A stretch of DNA of 9,898 nucleotides from Rhodospirillales bacterium (lineage in GTDB: Bacteria > Pseudomonadota > Alphaproteobacteria > Rhodospirillales > Casp-alpha2): contig JANRAT010000041.1 in the NCBI GenBank assembly GCA_030727885.1, positions 1 through 9,898 on the forward strand. The letters run 5' to 3'. Shown here one piece after another: positions 1 to 5,902 of this stretch. Positions within the stretch are counted from its first letter, which is position 1, and each line of letters starts with the position of its first letter. The position numbers and the translations under genes are program-made. The notes below the pieces were generated by a model. It saw only the letters and a list, made by a program, of their open reading frames with translations, was not told where the DNA came from and did no database searches.

Positions 1-438
1 CTCCTGCAGCGGTTGCAGCAACTCGAAAATTATCACAGCCTTTTCCGGTGTCAGGTCCTTGGCCAGCACATCGATCTTCTCAAGGGCATCCTTGAAGTCC
101 CGCATAGTCTGAGGATAGTCGGAATAAGCCCCCGCAATGCGTGCGATCCGGCCATGGGTCAGAATGTTGTGGCGACTCCACAGAATATCCAGCCGGCTTC
201 TCATCATTGCCGCATTTTCAGCATTCGGATCGCGGATATAGATTTGCGTGATGTTCATGAAATCGAGCACGCGGCCTTCGCCCTGGCTGACCGCCCAGAC
301 CCCTTGGGCAATCGTCGATGATTCTAGGCTTGTCTGAATTTCCCGCAGTTGGGAAATACCGAACAAAGCCCCCATCCCCAAGAGGGCGGCAATCATGGCA
401 AACAGATAGTTGAACCGATAGATGCGCGGAAACGTCAT
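1..438 (-). CDS. Membrane sensor protein, N-terminal part (cut by left edge)
   Basis: An open frame starts with ATG at 438 and runs without a stop to base 1, giving 146 residues of an incomplete protein. The N-terminus reads MTFPRIYRFNYLF and is followed by one hydrophobic segment at about residues 11-28. After it comes a long, mostly helical, polar stretch (about residues 30-146) with no cysteines and no recognisable catalytic motif. This is the usual start of a signal transducer: a membrane anchor followed by a periplasmic sensing region, with the output domain (GGDEF/EAL or histidine kinase) expected beyond the window. The start codon overlaps the stop of the upstream secreted SUOX-fold gene as ATGA, so the two are almost certainly co-transcribed and translationally coupled. 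The output domain cannot be seen, so the enzyme class is an inference. Confidence 0.7.
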   Translation of the reverse strand, partial: MTFPRIYRFNYLFAMIAALLGMGALFGISQLREIQTSLESSTIAQGVWAVSQGEGRVLDFMNITQIYIRDPNAENAAMMRSRLDILWSRHNILTHGRIARIAGAYSDYPQTMRDFKDALEKIDVLAKDLTPEKAVIIFELLQPLQE

Positions 439-947
439 TGAACGGTAAGCCGCTTCAGCTGCCAGACCGCATGAGAGACCTTGTCCTGGACGTTGAGCTC
501 GGGATGCTGGGTCCACGGATAGATGATCCAGAGCGGCCCCTTGTCGCGGGGTGTCAGGATCTCGCCGTTCATGGAATACGCCAGAATGACATTGTAGTCG
601 GTGAAATCGGCCATCGGCACAAGGCTGCTGTATTCATCAAGGGCGACAGCGTTGACCTGGGTCCCCTTGGCACCGGCAGCTTTTAGAATGTCGCGGACCA
701 GTATACCTTCGAAGTTGACTAAACCGTCGGTCCACGATGTCGTCGTGCTCATTTTGTGAATGCCGAGTTTTTTCAGCATATCCATATCGAAGCGTGCCTT
801 GTTGTCACCGTTGTCCTTGCTGATCGCGCCATCGACGGTCAGAACAACGGGGCCGCTGGGTGGCGGCAAACCGCCGGCAGAGAGCGGGCCTGCGCAACAC
901 AAAGAAAAGATGACCGCGATTGCCAATGCCCGAAGAGATTGCCGCAT
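435..947 (-). CDS. Secreted molybdopterin-fold (SUOX-like) protein, probably a periplasmic sensory partner
   Basis: This 170-residue protein begins with a typical Sec signal peptide (positive MRQSLR, hydrophobic core to about residue 22, likely cleavage after LSA at residue 24). The mature part resembles the oxidoreductase molybdopterin-binding (sulfite-oxidase-like) fold: a VVLTVDGAI strand near 34-42, NFEGILVRDIL at 78-88, DEYSSLVPMADF at 104-115, LAYSMNGEIL at 122-131 and GPLWIIYPW at 137-145. Its only cysteines (C17, C18) are in the signal peptide, so the cysteine that ligates molybdenum in sulfite oxidases is absent and a redox reaction of that type is unlikely. The motif around C17/C18 is not a good lipobox. 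The start at 947 is supported by AGGGG six bases upstream. It overlaps the downstream membrane sensor gene, which suggests that it supplies a periplasmic signal to that sensor. Family assignment is by recalled motif similarity. Confidence 0.8.
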   Translation of the reverse strand: MRQSLRALAIAVIFSLCCAGPLSAGGLPPPSGPVVLTVDGAISKDNGDNKARFDMDMLKKLGIHKMSTTTSWTDGLVNFEGILVRDILKAAGAKGTQVNAVALDEYSSLVPMADFTDYNVILAYSMNGEILTPRDKGPLWIIYPWTQHPELNVQDKVSHAVWQLKRLTVQ

Positions 948-1003
948 TATCCACCCCTACACTGCAAACCCGGTTTTCGACCGCGTTCAGGATTAGTCCT
1001 GTA

Positions 1004-1032
1004 TTTATACGATATTAATGCCTGCATTACAA
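1004..1032 (-). promoter_or_regulatory. Candidate sigma-70 promoter for the SUOX-like/sensor operon
   Basis: On the minus strand a -35-like TTGTAA (1032-1027) is followed after exactly 17 bases by a -10-like TATAAA (1009-1004). Transcription would start near 997, leaving a leader of about 50 bases before the ATG at 947. The promoter lies just downstream of the terminator of the preceding minus-strand gene, which fits an independent transcription unit. An imperfect inverted repeat, CAGGA-TTAG-TCCTG (988-1001), sits at the expected start point and could be an operator. Confidence 0.4.
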
Positions 1033-1069
1033 AAACAACGCCCGGGATCAATTGCACCCCTCAAACAGC

Positions 1070-1102
1070 AAAAAAGTGCCACAAATCTTGTGACACTCTT
1101 TT
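1070..1102 (-). terminator. Intrinsic terminator of the MaoC-type hydratase gene
   Basis: Read on the minus strand, bases 1102-1088 and 1084-1070 pair in a 15-bp stem closed by a 3-base loop. Two of the pairs are G-U wobbles, which exist only in the minus-strand transcript; on the plus strand they become A-C mismatches. The stem ends in a run of six U residues. It begins 24 bases after the stop codon of the hydratase gene. The strand specificity and U-run make it a convincing factor-independent terminator. Confidence 0.8.
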
Positions 1103-1126
1103 GAAGTCTCAGCACCGGGCTGAAGA

Positions 1127-1579
1127 TTATTTGGCTCTGGAGGGCACCATAATCATTGCTTCGCCGTCGACGACAACCTTGCCGGCAACGAGGCACTGGG
1201 TTTTCAGTTCGATGAACTTTTTCTCAGGGATCAGATTGGTGATCGTGCAATGTGCCTGAACGGTGTCACCGGCTTTGACCGGGGCCTTGAAGCGCAACGC
1301 CTGACTGACATAAATGCAGCCCGGTCCCGGCAATTTCGTGCCGATCACGGTCGAAATGAAGCTGGCTGACAGAATTCCGTGCGCGATGCGGCCCTTGAAC
1401 ATGGTCGCCGAGGCGAATTCTTCGTTCAGGTGGACCGGATTGGTGTCGCCTGAAATGCCTGCAAACAAAACGATATCGGCTTCGGTGACGGTTTTCGCGA
1501 AAACATCGGTCATACCGACTTCGAGATCTTCGAAGTAATAACCGTTCAACTTGTCCATGGGATTGGCCATCTGGTCCAT
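1127..1579 (-). CDS. MaoC/PhaJ-type (R)-specific enoyl-CoA hydratase
   Basis: This 150-residue protein carries the hot-dog-fold hydratase 2 signature FAGISGDTNPVHLNEEFA at residues 39-56, with the catalytic Asp45 and His50 in the usual D-x-N-P-x-H arrangement. The later blocks GRIAHGILSASFIS (63-76) and FKAPVKAGDTV (97-107) are also conserved in the family. Such enzymes hydrate trans-2-enoyl-CoA to (R)-3-hydroxyacyl-CoA in the cytoplasm, linking beta-oxidation to polyhydroxyalkanoate synthesis or serving fatty acid and branched-acid pathways. Single-domain length is as expected for PhaJ. I chose ATG 1579 because AAGGA lies eight bases upstream; the frame stays open to 1801, but that extension has no family similarity. 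No PHA synthase is adjacent, so the substrate is open. It is divergent from the M23 peptidase gene. Confidence 0.88.
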   Translation of the reverse strand: MDQMANPMDKLNGYYFEDLEVGMTDVFAKTVTEADIVLFAGISGDTNPVHLNEEFASATMFKGRIAHGILSASFISTVIGTKLPGPGCIYVSQALRFKAPVKAGDTVQAHCTITNLIPEKKFIELKTQCLVAGKVVVDGEAMIMVPSRAK

Positions 1580-1618
1580 CTGGAATATCCTTATACGATT
1601 CTTGCGGGAACGTCGCTT

Positions 1619-1646
1619 TTGCAATGATGCTGCAATGCAATATAAA
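1619..1646 (+). promoter_or_regulatory. Candidate promoter of the M23 peptidase gene
   Basis: The plus strand shows TTGCAA (1619-1624), a 16-base spacer and TATAAA (1641-1646), placing the start near 1653 and a leader of about 70 bases before ATG 1724. Within it the hexamer GCAATG occurs twice, at 1621 and 1632, eleven bases apart, which is one helical turn. The element overlaps the promoter predicted for the divergent hydratase gene. Confidence 0.35.
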
Positions 1647-1667
1647 CTGCCGATGCGACGACAGCAA
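1639..1667 (-). promoter_or_regulatory. Candidate promoter of the MaoC-type hydratase gene
   Basis: The minus strand shows TTGCTG (1667-1662), a 17-base spacer and TATATT (1644-1639). Transcription would start near 1632, about 50 bases before the ATG at 1579. The -10 overlaps the -10 of the oppositely directed candidate promoter at 1619-1646. Confidence 0.35.
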
Positions 1668-1723
1668 GCAAGCCTTGCCGGATGCATGCAGGGCAGCAAA
1701 ACAGATCGATAGAACGGATTTTT

Positions 1724-2737
1724 ATGCGAAACCTGACCGTTAAAACCCTCGCCACATCGTTGATATTGATGATTTGCGGCCTGTTCAGTGTACCGGCGCA
1801 ACTGTCGGCGGCACCGCCTGAATTATCATTTCCCCTGAAGTGCACCCTTGGCGAAAGCTGCTGGCTGGTGAATTTCGTCGATCGCGACCCCGGCCCCGGT
1901 TACACGGACTTTGAGTGCGGCGCGTTCAGCTATAACACCCACAAGGGCACCGACATCGCCATCGCAGATGATGCCCAGATGCGCCGGGGCGTTGCCGTGC
2001 TCGCCGCCGCACCAGGCCTTGTGCTGGGGACCCGTGACGGCATGCCCTACAACACCGCCCCCGGTGGCAAAATCACCGATGGTCGGGAATGCGGCAACGG
2101 GCTGGTCATCGATCATGGCGATGGCTGGACCACGCAGTACTGCCATATGCAGTCCGGCTCGCTGACTGTCGTCAAAGGATCAACCGTCGAGCGGGGCACC
2201 GTTTTGGGCCGCATCGGCCGTTCCGGACAGACGGAATTTCCGCATCTGCATATCTCGGTCAAGCATGACGGCACTGTCATTGATCCTTTTACCGGCGACA
2301 GCAACGTCGGTCTTTGCAAGGCCGATGCGGATACAAGCGGCAGCCTGTGGGCGGAACCGATCCGGAGCACGCTGCGTTATCCTGGACCGCAGCCCTATCA
2401 TCTGGGCTTTACCGACACGAGGGTCGACATCGAAGCCGTTCGTGCCGGCAAGCTGAATGAGACGCGCTTTGCCGCCACATCTCCGGCGCTGATTTTCTGG
2501 TCCGAAATTTTCACCCTGAAGGCCGGTGACCGAATCACGGTCAGCCTGCGGGCACCGGACGGCAGTACCATCGGCACGAACGCGTATACCGTGCCAAGTC
2601 CGAAGGCCCGGCTGGCGATGGCCGCAACCGGCAAAAAAAGCGGCCCGACATGGCCAGTCGGCACTTATGTGGGACAGATCGACATCACCCGGGGCGGCAT
2701 AACCGTCAGCAAAAGCCTGAAGGCGACGGTTGAATAA
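1724..2737 (+). CDS. Exported M23/LytM-family zinc metallopeptidase
   Basis: The 337-residue product starts with a Sec signal peptide (MRNLTVKTLATS, hydrophobic core, likely cleavage after LSA at residue 29). The peptidase domain spans roughly residues 67-190. It has the LytM zinc ligands: H73 and D77 in NTHKGTDIA, and H176 of the H-x-H pair in FPHLHIS (H174, H176). YCHM holds the conserved H141, and the NGLVIDHGDGW strand comes before it. Such enzymes cleave peptide crosslinks in peptidoglycan. The C-terminal portion (about 215-337) is a beta-rich region of unknown role, possibly substrate binding. Six cysteines (40, 46, 65, 123, 140, 198) in the mature part suggest disulfides in the periplasm. 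I prefer ATG 1724 over the in-frame ATG 1682 because the signal peptide starts there; the ribosome site is weak (GGA five bases upstream). All ligands are present, so it should be active rather than a degenerate activator. Confidence 0.88.
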   Translation: MRNLTVKTLATSLILMICGLFSVPAQLSAAPPELSFPLKCTLGESCWLVNFVDRDPGPGYTDFECGAFSYNTHKGTDIAIADDAQMRRGVAVLAAAPGLVLGTRDGMPYNTAPGGKITDGRECGNGLVIDHGDGWTTQYCHMQSGSLTVVKGSTVERGTVLGRIGRSGQTEFPHLHISVKHDGTVIDPFTGDSNVGLCKADADTSGSLWAEPIRSTLRYPGPQPYHLGFTDTRVDIEAVRAGKLNETRFAATSPALIFWSEIFTLKAGDRITVSLRAPDGSTIGTNAYTVPSPKARLAMAATGKKSGPTWPVGTYVGQIDITRGGITVSKSLKATVE

Positions 2738-2744
2738 GCCTGAC

Positions 2745-2764
2745 CTGCGGCCGGAATGCCGCAG
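2745..2764. terminator. Stem-loop between convergent genes (weak terminator candidate)
   Basis: CTGCGGC (2745-2751) and GCCGCAG (2758-2764) form a perfect 7-bp GC-rich stem with a 6-base loop, eight bases after the stop of the M23 peptidase gene and before the stop of the convergent EamA gene. There is no T-run directly after it on either strand, so it may only slow transcription or protect the 3' ends. Confidence 0.4.
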
Positions 2765-2784
2765 ACCCGTAGCAGCTTGAGACG

Positions 2785-3675
2785 CTATTTTTCGGATGCC
2801 TTCAAGGTATTGCGGTGCATTGTGTAGAGCGTACTAGCAACAATGATACCGGCCCCAGACAAGGTCCAGACGGTCGGCGTTTCAGCAAAAAAGATCATCC
2901 CGATCACGCCGGCATAGAGCAGGCGGGTGTATTCCATCGGCGCAATCGCCGCCGCTTCACCGACCCGCAATGCCTGGATAAACAGCCATTGCATCATCGA
3001 CATCAGCCCACCGATCATCAGGATGTAAAACATTTCGTCGAGGCTCGGCATGACCCAGAGAAAATAGGCCGGGATCGACATGAACAGGGTAATGGATACG
3101 GAATGAAAGACCAGGATGGTCGACGGTTTGTCGATTTGCGTCAGTTTGCGCAGGATGATCTGCACGGCTGAAACAAACAGCGCCGAAACGATCGCCATCA
3201 GGGCATAGATATTAAAATTTTCCGGATCAGGCCGAATGATGACGATGACACCGACAAATCCAATGATGATACTGGTCCAGCGGCGTATGCCGATGACCTC
3301 GTTCAGAAAAATGATCGCCAGAATGGTCGTAAAAAGGATCCGCGCAAAGGAAATCGCGGTCACTTCTGCCAGCGGCATGTTGACGACCGCCGAGAACCCC
3401 AGATACATGGCGCATATCGACAGCGCGGCGCGCATGAAATGCATGCCGTAGATGTTGGATTTGAAGACCGTCGCGCGGTTACGGAAGATTACCGGTGAAA
3501 TGATGATCAAAACGAGAATCTGGCGCACGAACAGAATCTCGATCACCGGAATGGTTTGTCCCACATGCTTGATCAGGGACGACATCATCACCGAGACCAG
3601 AGACGCGACAATAACAATGATGGATCCGCGTACGTTACCGGGCAGCGCCTGCCAACGTTGAATATAATCTTGCAT
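2785..3675 (-). CDS. EamA/DMT-superfamily inner-membrane transporter
   Basis: The 296-residue product has about ten hydrophobic segments arranged as two EamA repeats (about residues 17-147 and 158-285), with a short charged N-terminus and C-terminus. Diagnostic features are the end of the first repeat, FARILFTTILAIIFLNEVIG followed by GVIVIIRPD (141-150), and the matching second-repeat stretch EYTRLLYAGVIGMIFFAETP (248-267). DMT permeases export or import small metabolites such as amino acids, purines or S-adenosylmethionine; no substrate can be read here. ATG 3675 gives the normal family length. A TTG at 3747 would add 24 polar residues and is less likely. A 7-bp hairpin (TGCCGGT 3696-3702 with ACCGGCA 3712-3718) sits about 20 bases upstream of the start. 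It follows the lipoprotein gene on the same strand after 169 bases. Confidence 0.88.
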   Translation of the reverse strand: MQDYIQRWQALPGNVRGSIIVIVASLVSVMMSSLIKHVGQTIPVIEILFVRQILVLIIISPVIFRNRATVFKSNIYGMHFMRAALSICAMYLGFSAVVNMPLAEVTAISFARILFTTILAIIFLNEVIGIRRWTSIIIGFVGVIVIIRPDPENFNIYALMAIVSALFVSAVQIILRKLTQIDKPSTILVFHSVSITLFMSIPAYFLWVMPSLDEMFYILMIGGLMSMMQWLFIQALRVGEAAAIAPMEYTRLLYAGVIGMIFFAETPTVWTLSGAGIIVASTLYTMHRNTLKASEK

Positions 3676-3844
3676 GGTGCGCAATTTCTGCCGGCTGCCG
3701 GTCCGAAAAGAACCGGCAAGGTTTACCAAGAGACGGCTTGTCTGCAACGACTATAGGGAACCCGTCCTGTTCAGGAAAGATCAAGTCTGACGCTGGCCAA
3801 GGACACGAAAAACGGCGGGTAATGCGGCTGTCCGACAAACGCTC

Positions 3845-4468
3845 TCAATCAAACGTGCCCTTGCCGGTCCAATCCTGAAGGTATGGTTCGGGCACCAGAT
3901 CGTTGTTCTGCCAGCTGATAAAAAGCAGTGCCACCCAGTCGGTGCGTTGCGAAAAGCTGAAAACCGGATCAGCAGACTGATGCAGGGCACCCGTTTTGGC
4001 ATCGTAACTGGTGATCGCCAGTTTCACGACGCCCTGCTGACGGTCTCGCTTGAACAGCGCCAGTTCGGGAAACTGCAACGGTCCGACCAGCGGGATCGGT
4101 ATCGGGAATCCGGGTATGCCGAACAGGAACGTCTTGCGGTCAATGGAGGACGCACCGATGCGCGGCTCCAGGACCAGATCGGCCCCGTCGCGCGTCGCGG
4201 CCATCATGCCGCCGCTACGCAGTACCCGGTCGCGGATTGTCGCCACCAGATATTTGCTGTCCGTGCCTTCTGCGTATTTATCTTCAACAAAGACCTTTGA
4301 ATCCTTGGGAATTTCCAGCGCCAGCGCCGCGCCGACGCGGTCCATGGCAGCAGAGAACAGCAGCTGTTCCGTCGCCGAATGATCCGGCTGGGTCTCCCGC
4401 GCAAAGCTGCAGGCGGCAAGCGATACGGCAAGTGCGGCGATAAAAAGGGCGCGAACCATGGTCAGCAT
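3845..4468 (-). CDS. Lipoprotein of unknown function, DUF6655-like
   Basis: This 207-residue protein has a lipoprotein signal peptide: a short basic start, a hydrophobic stretch and the lipobox LAAC with the lipidated Cys at residue 20. It would be anchored in the inner or outer membrane facing the periplasm. The mature part contains SATEQLLFSAAMDRV (31-45), the strand DSKVFVEDKY (56-65), VATIRDRVLRSGG (75-87), ADLVLEPRIGA (96-106) and a Pro-rich loop FLFGIPGFPIPIPLVGP (114-130) before VVKLAITSYDAKTG (147-160). From memory this pattern matches the DUF6655 lipoproteins, whose function is unknown; that assignment is tentative. The start at 4468 has only a weak ribosome site. An in-frame ATG at 4459 would shorten it by three residues and keep the lipobox. 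Confidence 0.75.
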   Translation of the reverse strand: MLTMVRALFIAALAVSLAACSFARETQPDHSATEQLLFSAAMDRVGAALALEIPKDSKVFVEDKYAEGTDSKYLVATIRDRVLRSGGMMAATRDGADLVLEPRIGASSIDRKTFLFGIPGFPIPIPLVGPLQFPELALFKRDRQQGVVKLAITSYDAKTGALHQSADPVFSFSQRTDWVALLFISWQNNDLVPEPYLQDWTGKGTFD

Positions 4469-4550
4469 CTGTGAGGCCTAAGGTCAAAACGAGCATTTAG
4501 GGACAAGAAAGCGGGAATCCAAACCATTGAGCGCACCGCTGATTAGGAGT

Positions 4551-4569
4551 GCACCCAATCATCGCACCC
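4551..4569. repeat. Direct GCACCC repeat upstream of the lipoprotein gene
   Basis: GCACCC occurs at 4551-4556 and 4564-4569, thirteen bases apart, with a related GCACCG at 4533-4538. They lie 65-100 bases upstream of the lipoprotein start in a 205-base stretch (4469-4673) that otherwise holds no gene. This could be a binding site; the evidence is only the repetition. Confidence 0.25.
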
Positions 4570-4625
4570 CGTCAAGCTTAACCGTGCCTGCAGGGTCTCA
4601 CTTACATGATAACAAATGGATTCCA

Positions 4626-4664
4626 GGGGGCCGGCGACGCGCAATGTTGATGTTTCCGGCCCCC
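4626..4664. terminator. Stem-loop after the DUF4242 gene
   Basis: GGGGGCCGG (4626-4634) and CCGGCCCCC (4656-4664) form a perfect 9-bp GC stem with a 21-base loop. It starts nine bases after the stop codon of the minus-strand DUF4242 gene. There is no U-run after the stem on the minus strand, so it is probably a 3'-end stabilising or imperfect terminator structure rather than a classical terminator. Confidence 0.5.
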
Positions 4665-4673
4665 TCCCCAGCC

Positions 4674-4946
4674 TCAGTTTGCGGTTGCGGGATTAATCTC
4701 AGCCGAAATTTCCGTCACGGAGTCTGCCGGAAATCCACCTTGCCTGGCATGCTTGTAAATCGCGGCTGCACTCTCGGCTTCGTGGACACAGTAAATTTTA
4801 TCGCCGGCGACGTAACTTGTGTTCCATGTATAGGGCTCCCCAAGACCGGCAACCACTTCATTTGACTTCGCTGAAATCTCTTTCAGTTCGTCCGGCGTCA
4901 AATTGCTGGCTCCCGGAATGTTTCGTTCAATGATGAATTTAGGCAT
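4674..4946 (-). CDS. DUF4242 family small protein (putative nickel-binding)
   Basis: The product is 90 residues, the usual length of a single DUF4242 domain, which folds as a ferredoxin-like dimer. It starts MPKFIIERNIPGA and carries the conserved centre WNTSYVAGDKIYCVHEAES (41-59) followed by IYKHARQGGFPADSVTEI (63-80). The characterised member SCO4226 of Streptomyces coelicolor binds nickel; whether this protein does is inferred from the family. It has no signal peptide, so it should be cytoplasmic. The start at 4946 is firm because AAGGAG lies seven bases upstream; the frame stays open to 5006, but the extension lacks family similarity. It is divergent from a SARP-type regulator, which makes that regulator its probable controller. 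Confidence 0.87.
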   Translation of the reverse strand: MPKFIIERNIPGASNLTPDELKEISAKSNEVVAGLGEPYTWNTSYVAGDKIYCVHEAESAAAIYKHARQGGFPADSVTEISAEINPATAN

Positions 4947-5039
4947 CGTTCGCTCCTTGGTTTGTGTGTGAATGACATCAATGTGACCGGCCTGCATGTG
5001 CGGCACCGTTAGACAGATAAAAATTGATGATTAATCTGA

Positions 5040-5058
5040 TCACACGCCCCGTCACACG
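5040..5058. promoter_or_regulatory. Direct heptamer repeat, candidate SARP operator
   Basis: TCACACG occurs twice, perfectly, at 5040-5046 and 5052-5058, separated by CCCCG (12-base period). It is in the spacer between the divergent DUF4242 and SARP genes, 48 bases before the preferred SARP start. Related copies in the opposite orientation are TGTGTGA at 4965-4971 and AATGTGA at 4980-4986. SARP proteins with OmpR-like DNA-binding domains are known to bind direct heptamer repeats spaced about one helical turn apart. An 8-bp palindrome GATTAATC (5029-5036) is adjacent. Confidence 0.4.
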
Positions 5059-5105
5059 AACCGATGTCGCAATGGGCAATTAATGAATCAGATCGGAAAG
5101 ACTTA

Positions 5106-5810
5106 ATGGGTTTATCAATTCAACTTCTCGGCAAACCCGGCATCTATGACTCCAGTCCCGCGTTACAGCCTGTAAGAGGACATCAATCGTGGGCTTTACT
5201 CGCGCGCGTCCTGCTTTCAGAGCGGCCTATTTCGCGCCGTCAATTAGTCTCGGAATTATTCCCCGATACGGATGATCCTCTTGGCGCGCTGCGTTGGTGT
5301 TTGGCGGCGCTTCGCAAGGCGATCGGCAGCCGGGATGCCCTGACCGGCGATCCCGTCGTCGCTAATTTACCGAACGACACAGATGTTGATGTGAAAAATC
5401 TAGAAGCGGGAAGCTTGTCGGCTTCAAGGGCGAACGATCTTCTCGAAGGCATCGAGCCACGCTGCAGTGCAGAGTTTTCAATATGGCTGCTTGTCGAACG
5501 TGAGCGACTGGCCACTATCATCGATAACCAGATTCGCCAGGAGACCCTCGCCAAAATTTATGCCGCTCGGCATGATTACGTGGAAGCCGGCCATTGGTTT
5601 ACGGAAGCAAGGACGCGGTGCCTGCGCGAGACCGACAGCTATGCCGCTTTATACGTGCGGATTTTAAGCGATCAAACGGAAGCCTTGTTAGATGAAGGCA
5701 AAAGAACTGAAGCGCAGCCGGTGGCGCGAGAACTGTTACAGGCAGCAGCCCGTGCAAACATGGACGGGGACATCAAAAGCGCGGTGACTTTAATAGAGGC
5801 ACTGTCTTAG
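5106..5810 (+). CDS. SARP/BTAD-family transcriptional activator
   Basis: The 234-residue product looks like a SARP: an OmpR-type winged-helix domain (about residues 1-95) followed by a bacterial transcriptional activation domain of TPR-like helices (about 99-234). Typical blocks are the opening LSIQLLGKPGI, ALLARVLLSERPISRRQLVS (30-49), LFPDTDDPLGALRWCLAALRKAIG split across 51-74, and EFSIWLLVERERLATI (123-138). Such proteins bind direct repeats and recruit RNA polymerase; many are known from Actinobacteria antibiotic clusters, but proteobacterial members also occur. No extra ATPase or cyclase domain follows. I chose ATG 5106 because GGAAAG lies five bases upstream and the family motif begins there; ATG 5064 in the same frame has no ribosome site. 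It uses more AT-rich codons (for example TTA Leu) than the flanking genes. It is divergent from the DUF4242 gene. Confidence 0.8.
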   Translation: MGLSIQLLGKPGIYDSSPALQPVRGHQSWALLARVLLSERPISRRQLVSELFPDTDDPLGALRWCLAALRKAIGSRDALTGDPVVANLPNDTDVDVKNLEAGSLSASRANDLLEGIEPRCSAEFSIWLLVERERLATIIDNQIRQETLAKIYAARHDYVEAGHWFTEARTRCLRETDSYAALYVRILSDQTEALLDEGKRTEAQPVARELLQAAARANMDGDIKSAVTLIEALS

Positions 5811-5823
5811 CGCACTTGGCGCT
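5809..5823. other. Small stem-loop overlapping the SARP stop codon
   Basis: AGCGC (5809-5813) and GCGCT (5819-5823) can pair around a 5-base loop. There is no T-run next to it; the nearest run of T is at about 5862-5867. It may contribute to the end of the SARP transcript, but the support is thin. Confidence 0.25.
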
Positions 5824-5902
5824 GATGCGGACGGGGATTAAAATAAATTACCAGGTGCTGATGAATTTTTTGATTATGTTTGGCTTAGCAAGGGTCTCTT
5901 CT

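Noticed and set aside
1580..1801. N-terminal extension of the hydratase frame
   Set aside because: The extra residues have no hydratase similarity, would cover the promoter region, and a good ribosome site exists just before ATG 1579.
3696..3718. Hairpin TGCCGGT/ACCGGCA upstream of the permease start as a riboswitch
   Set aside because: It is a single 7-bp stem without the conserved core of any riboswitch I know; too little to call more than a leader hairpin.
4626..4664. Inverted repeat as the end of a mobile element
   Set aside because: There is no partner copy elsewhere in the window, no transposase and no target duplication; its position right after a stop codon fits a transcript-end stem-loop better.
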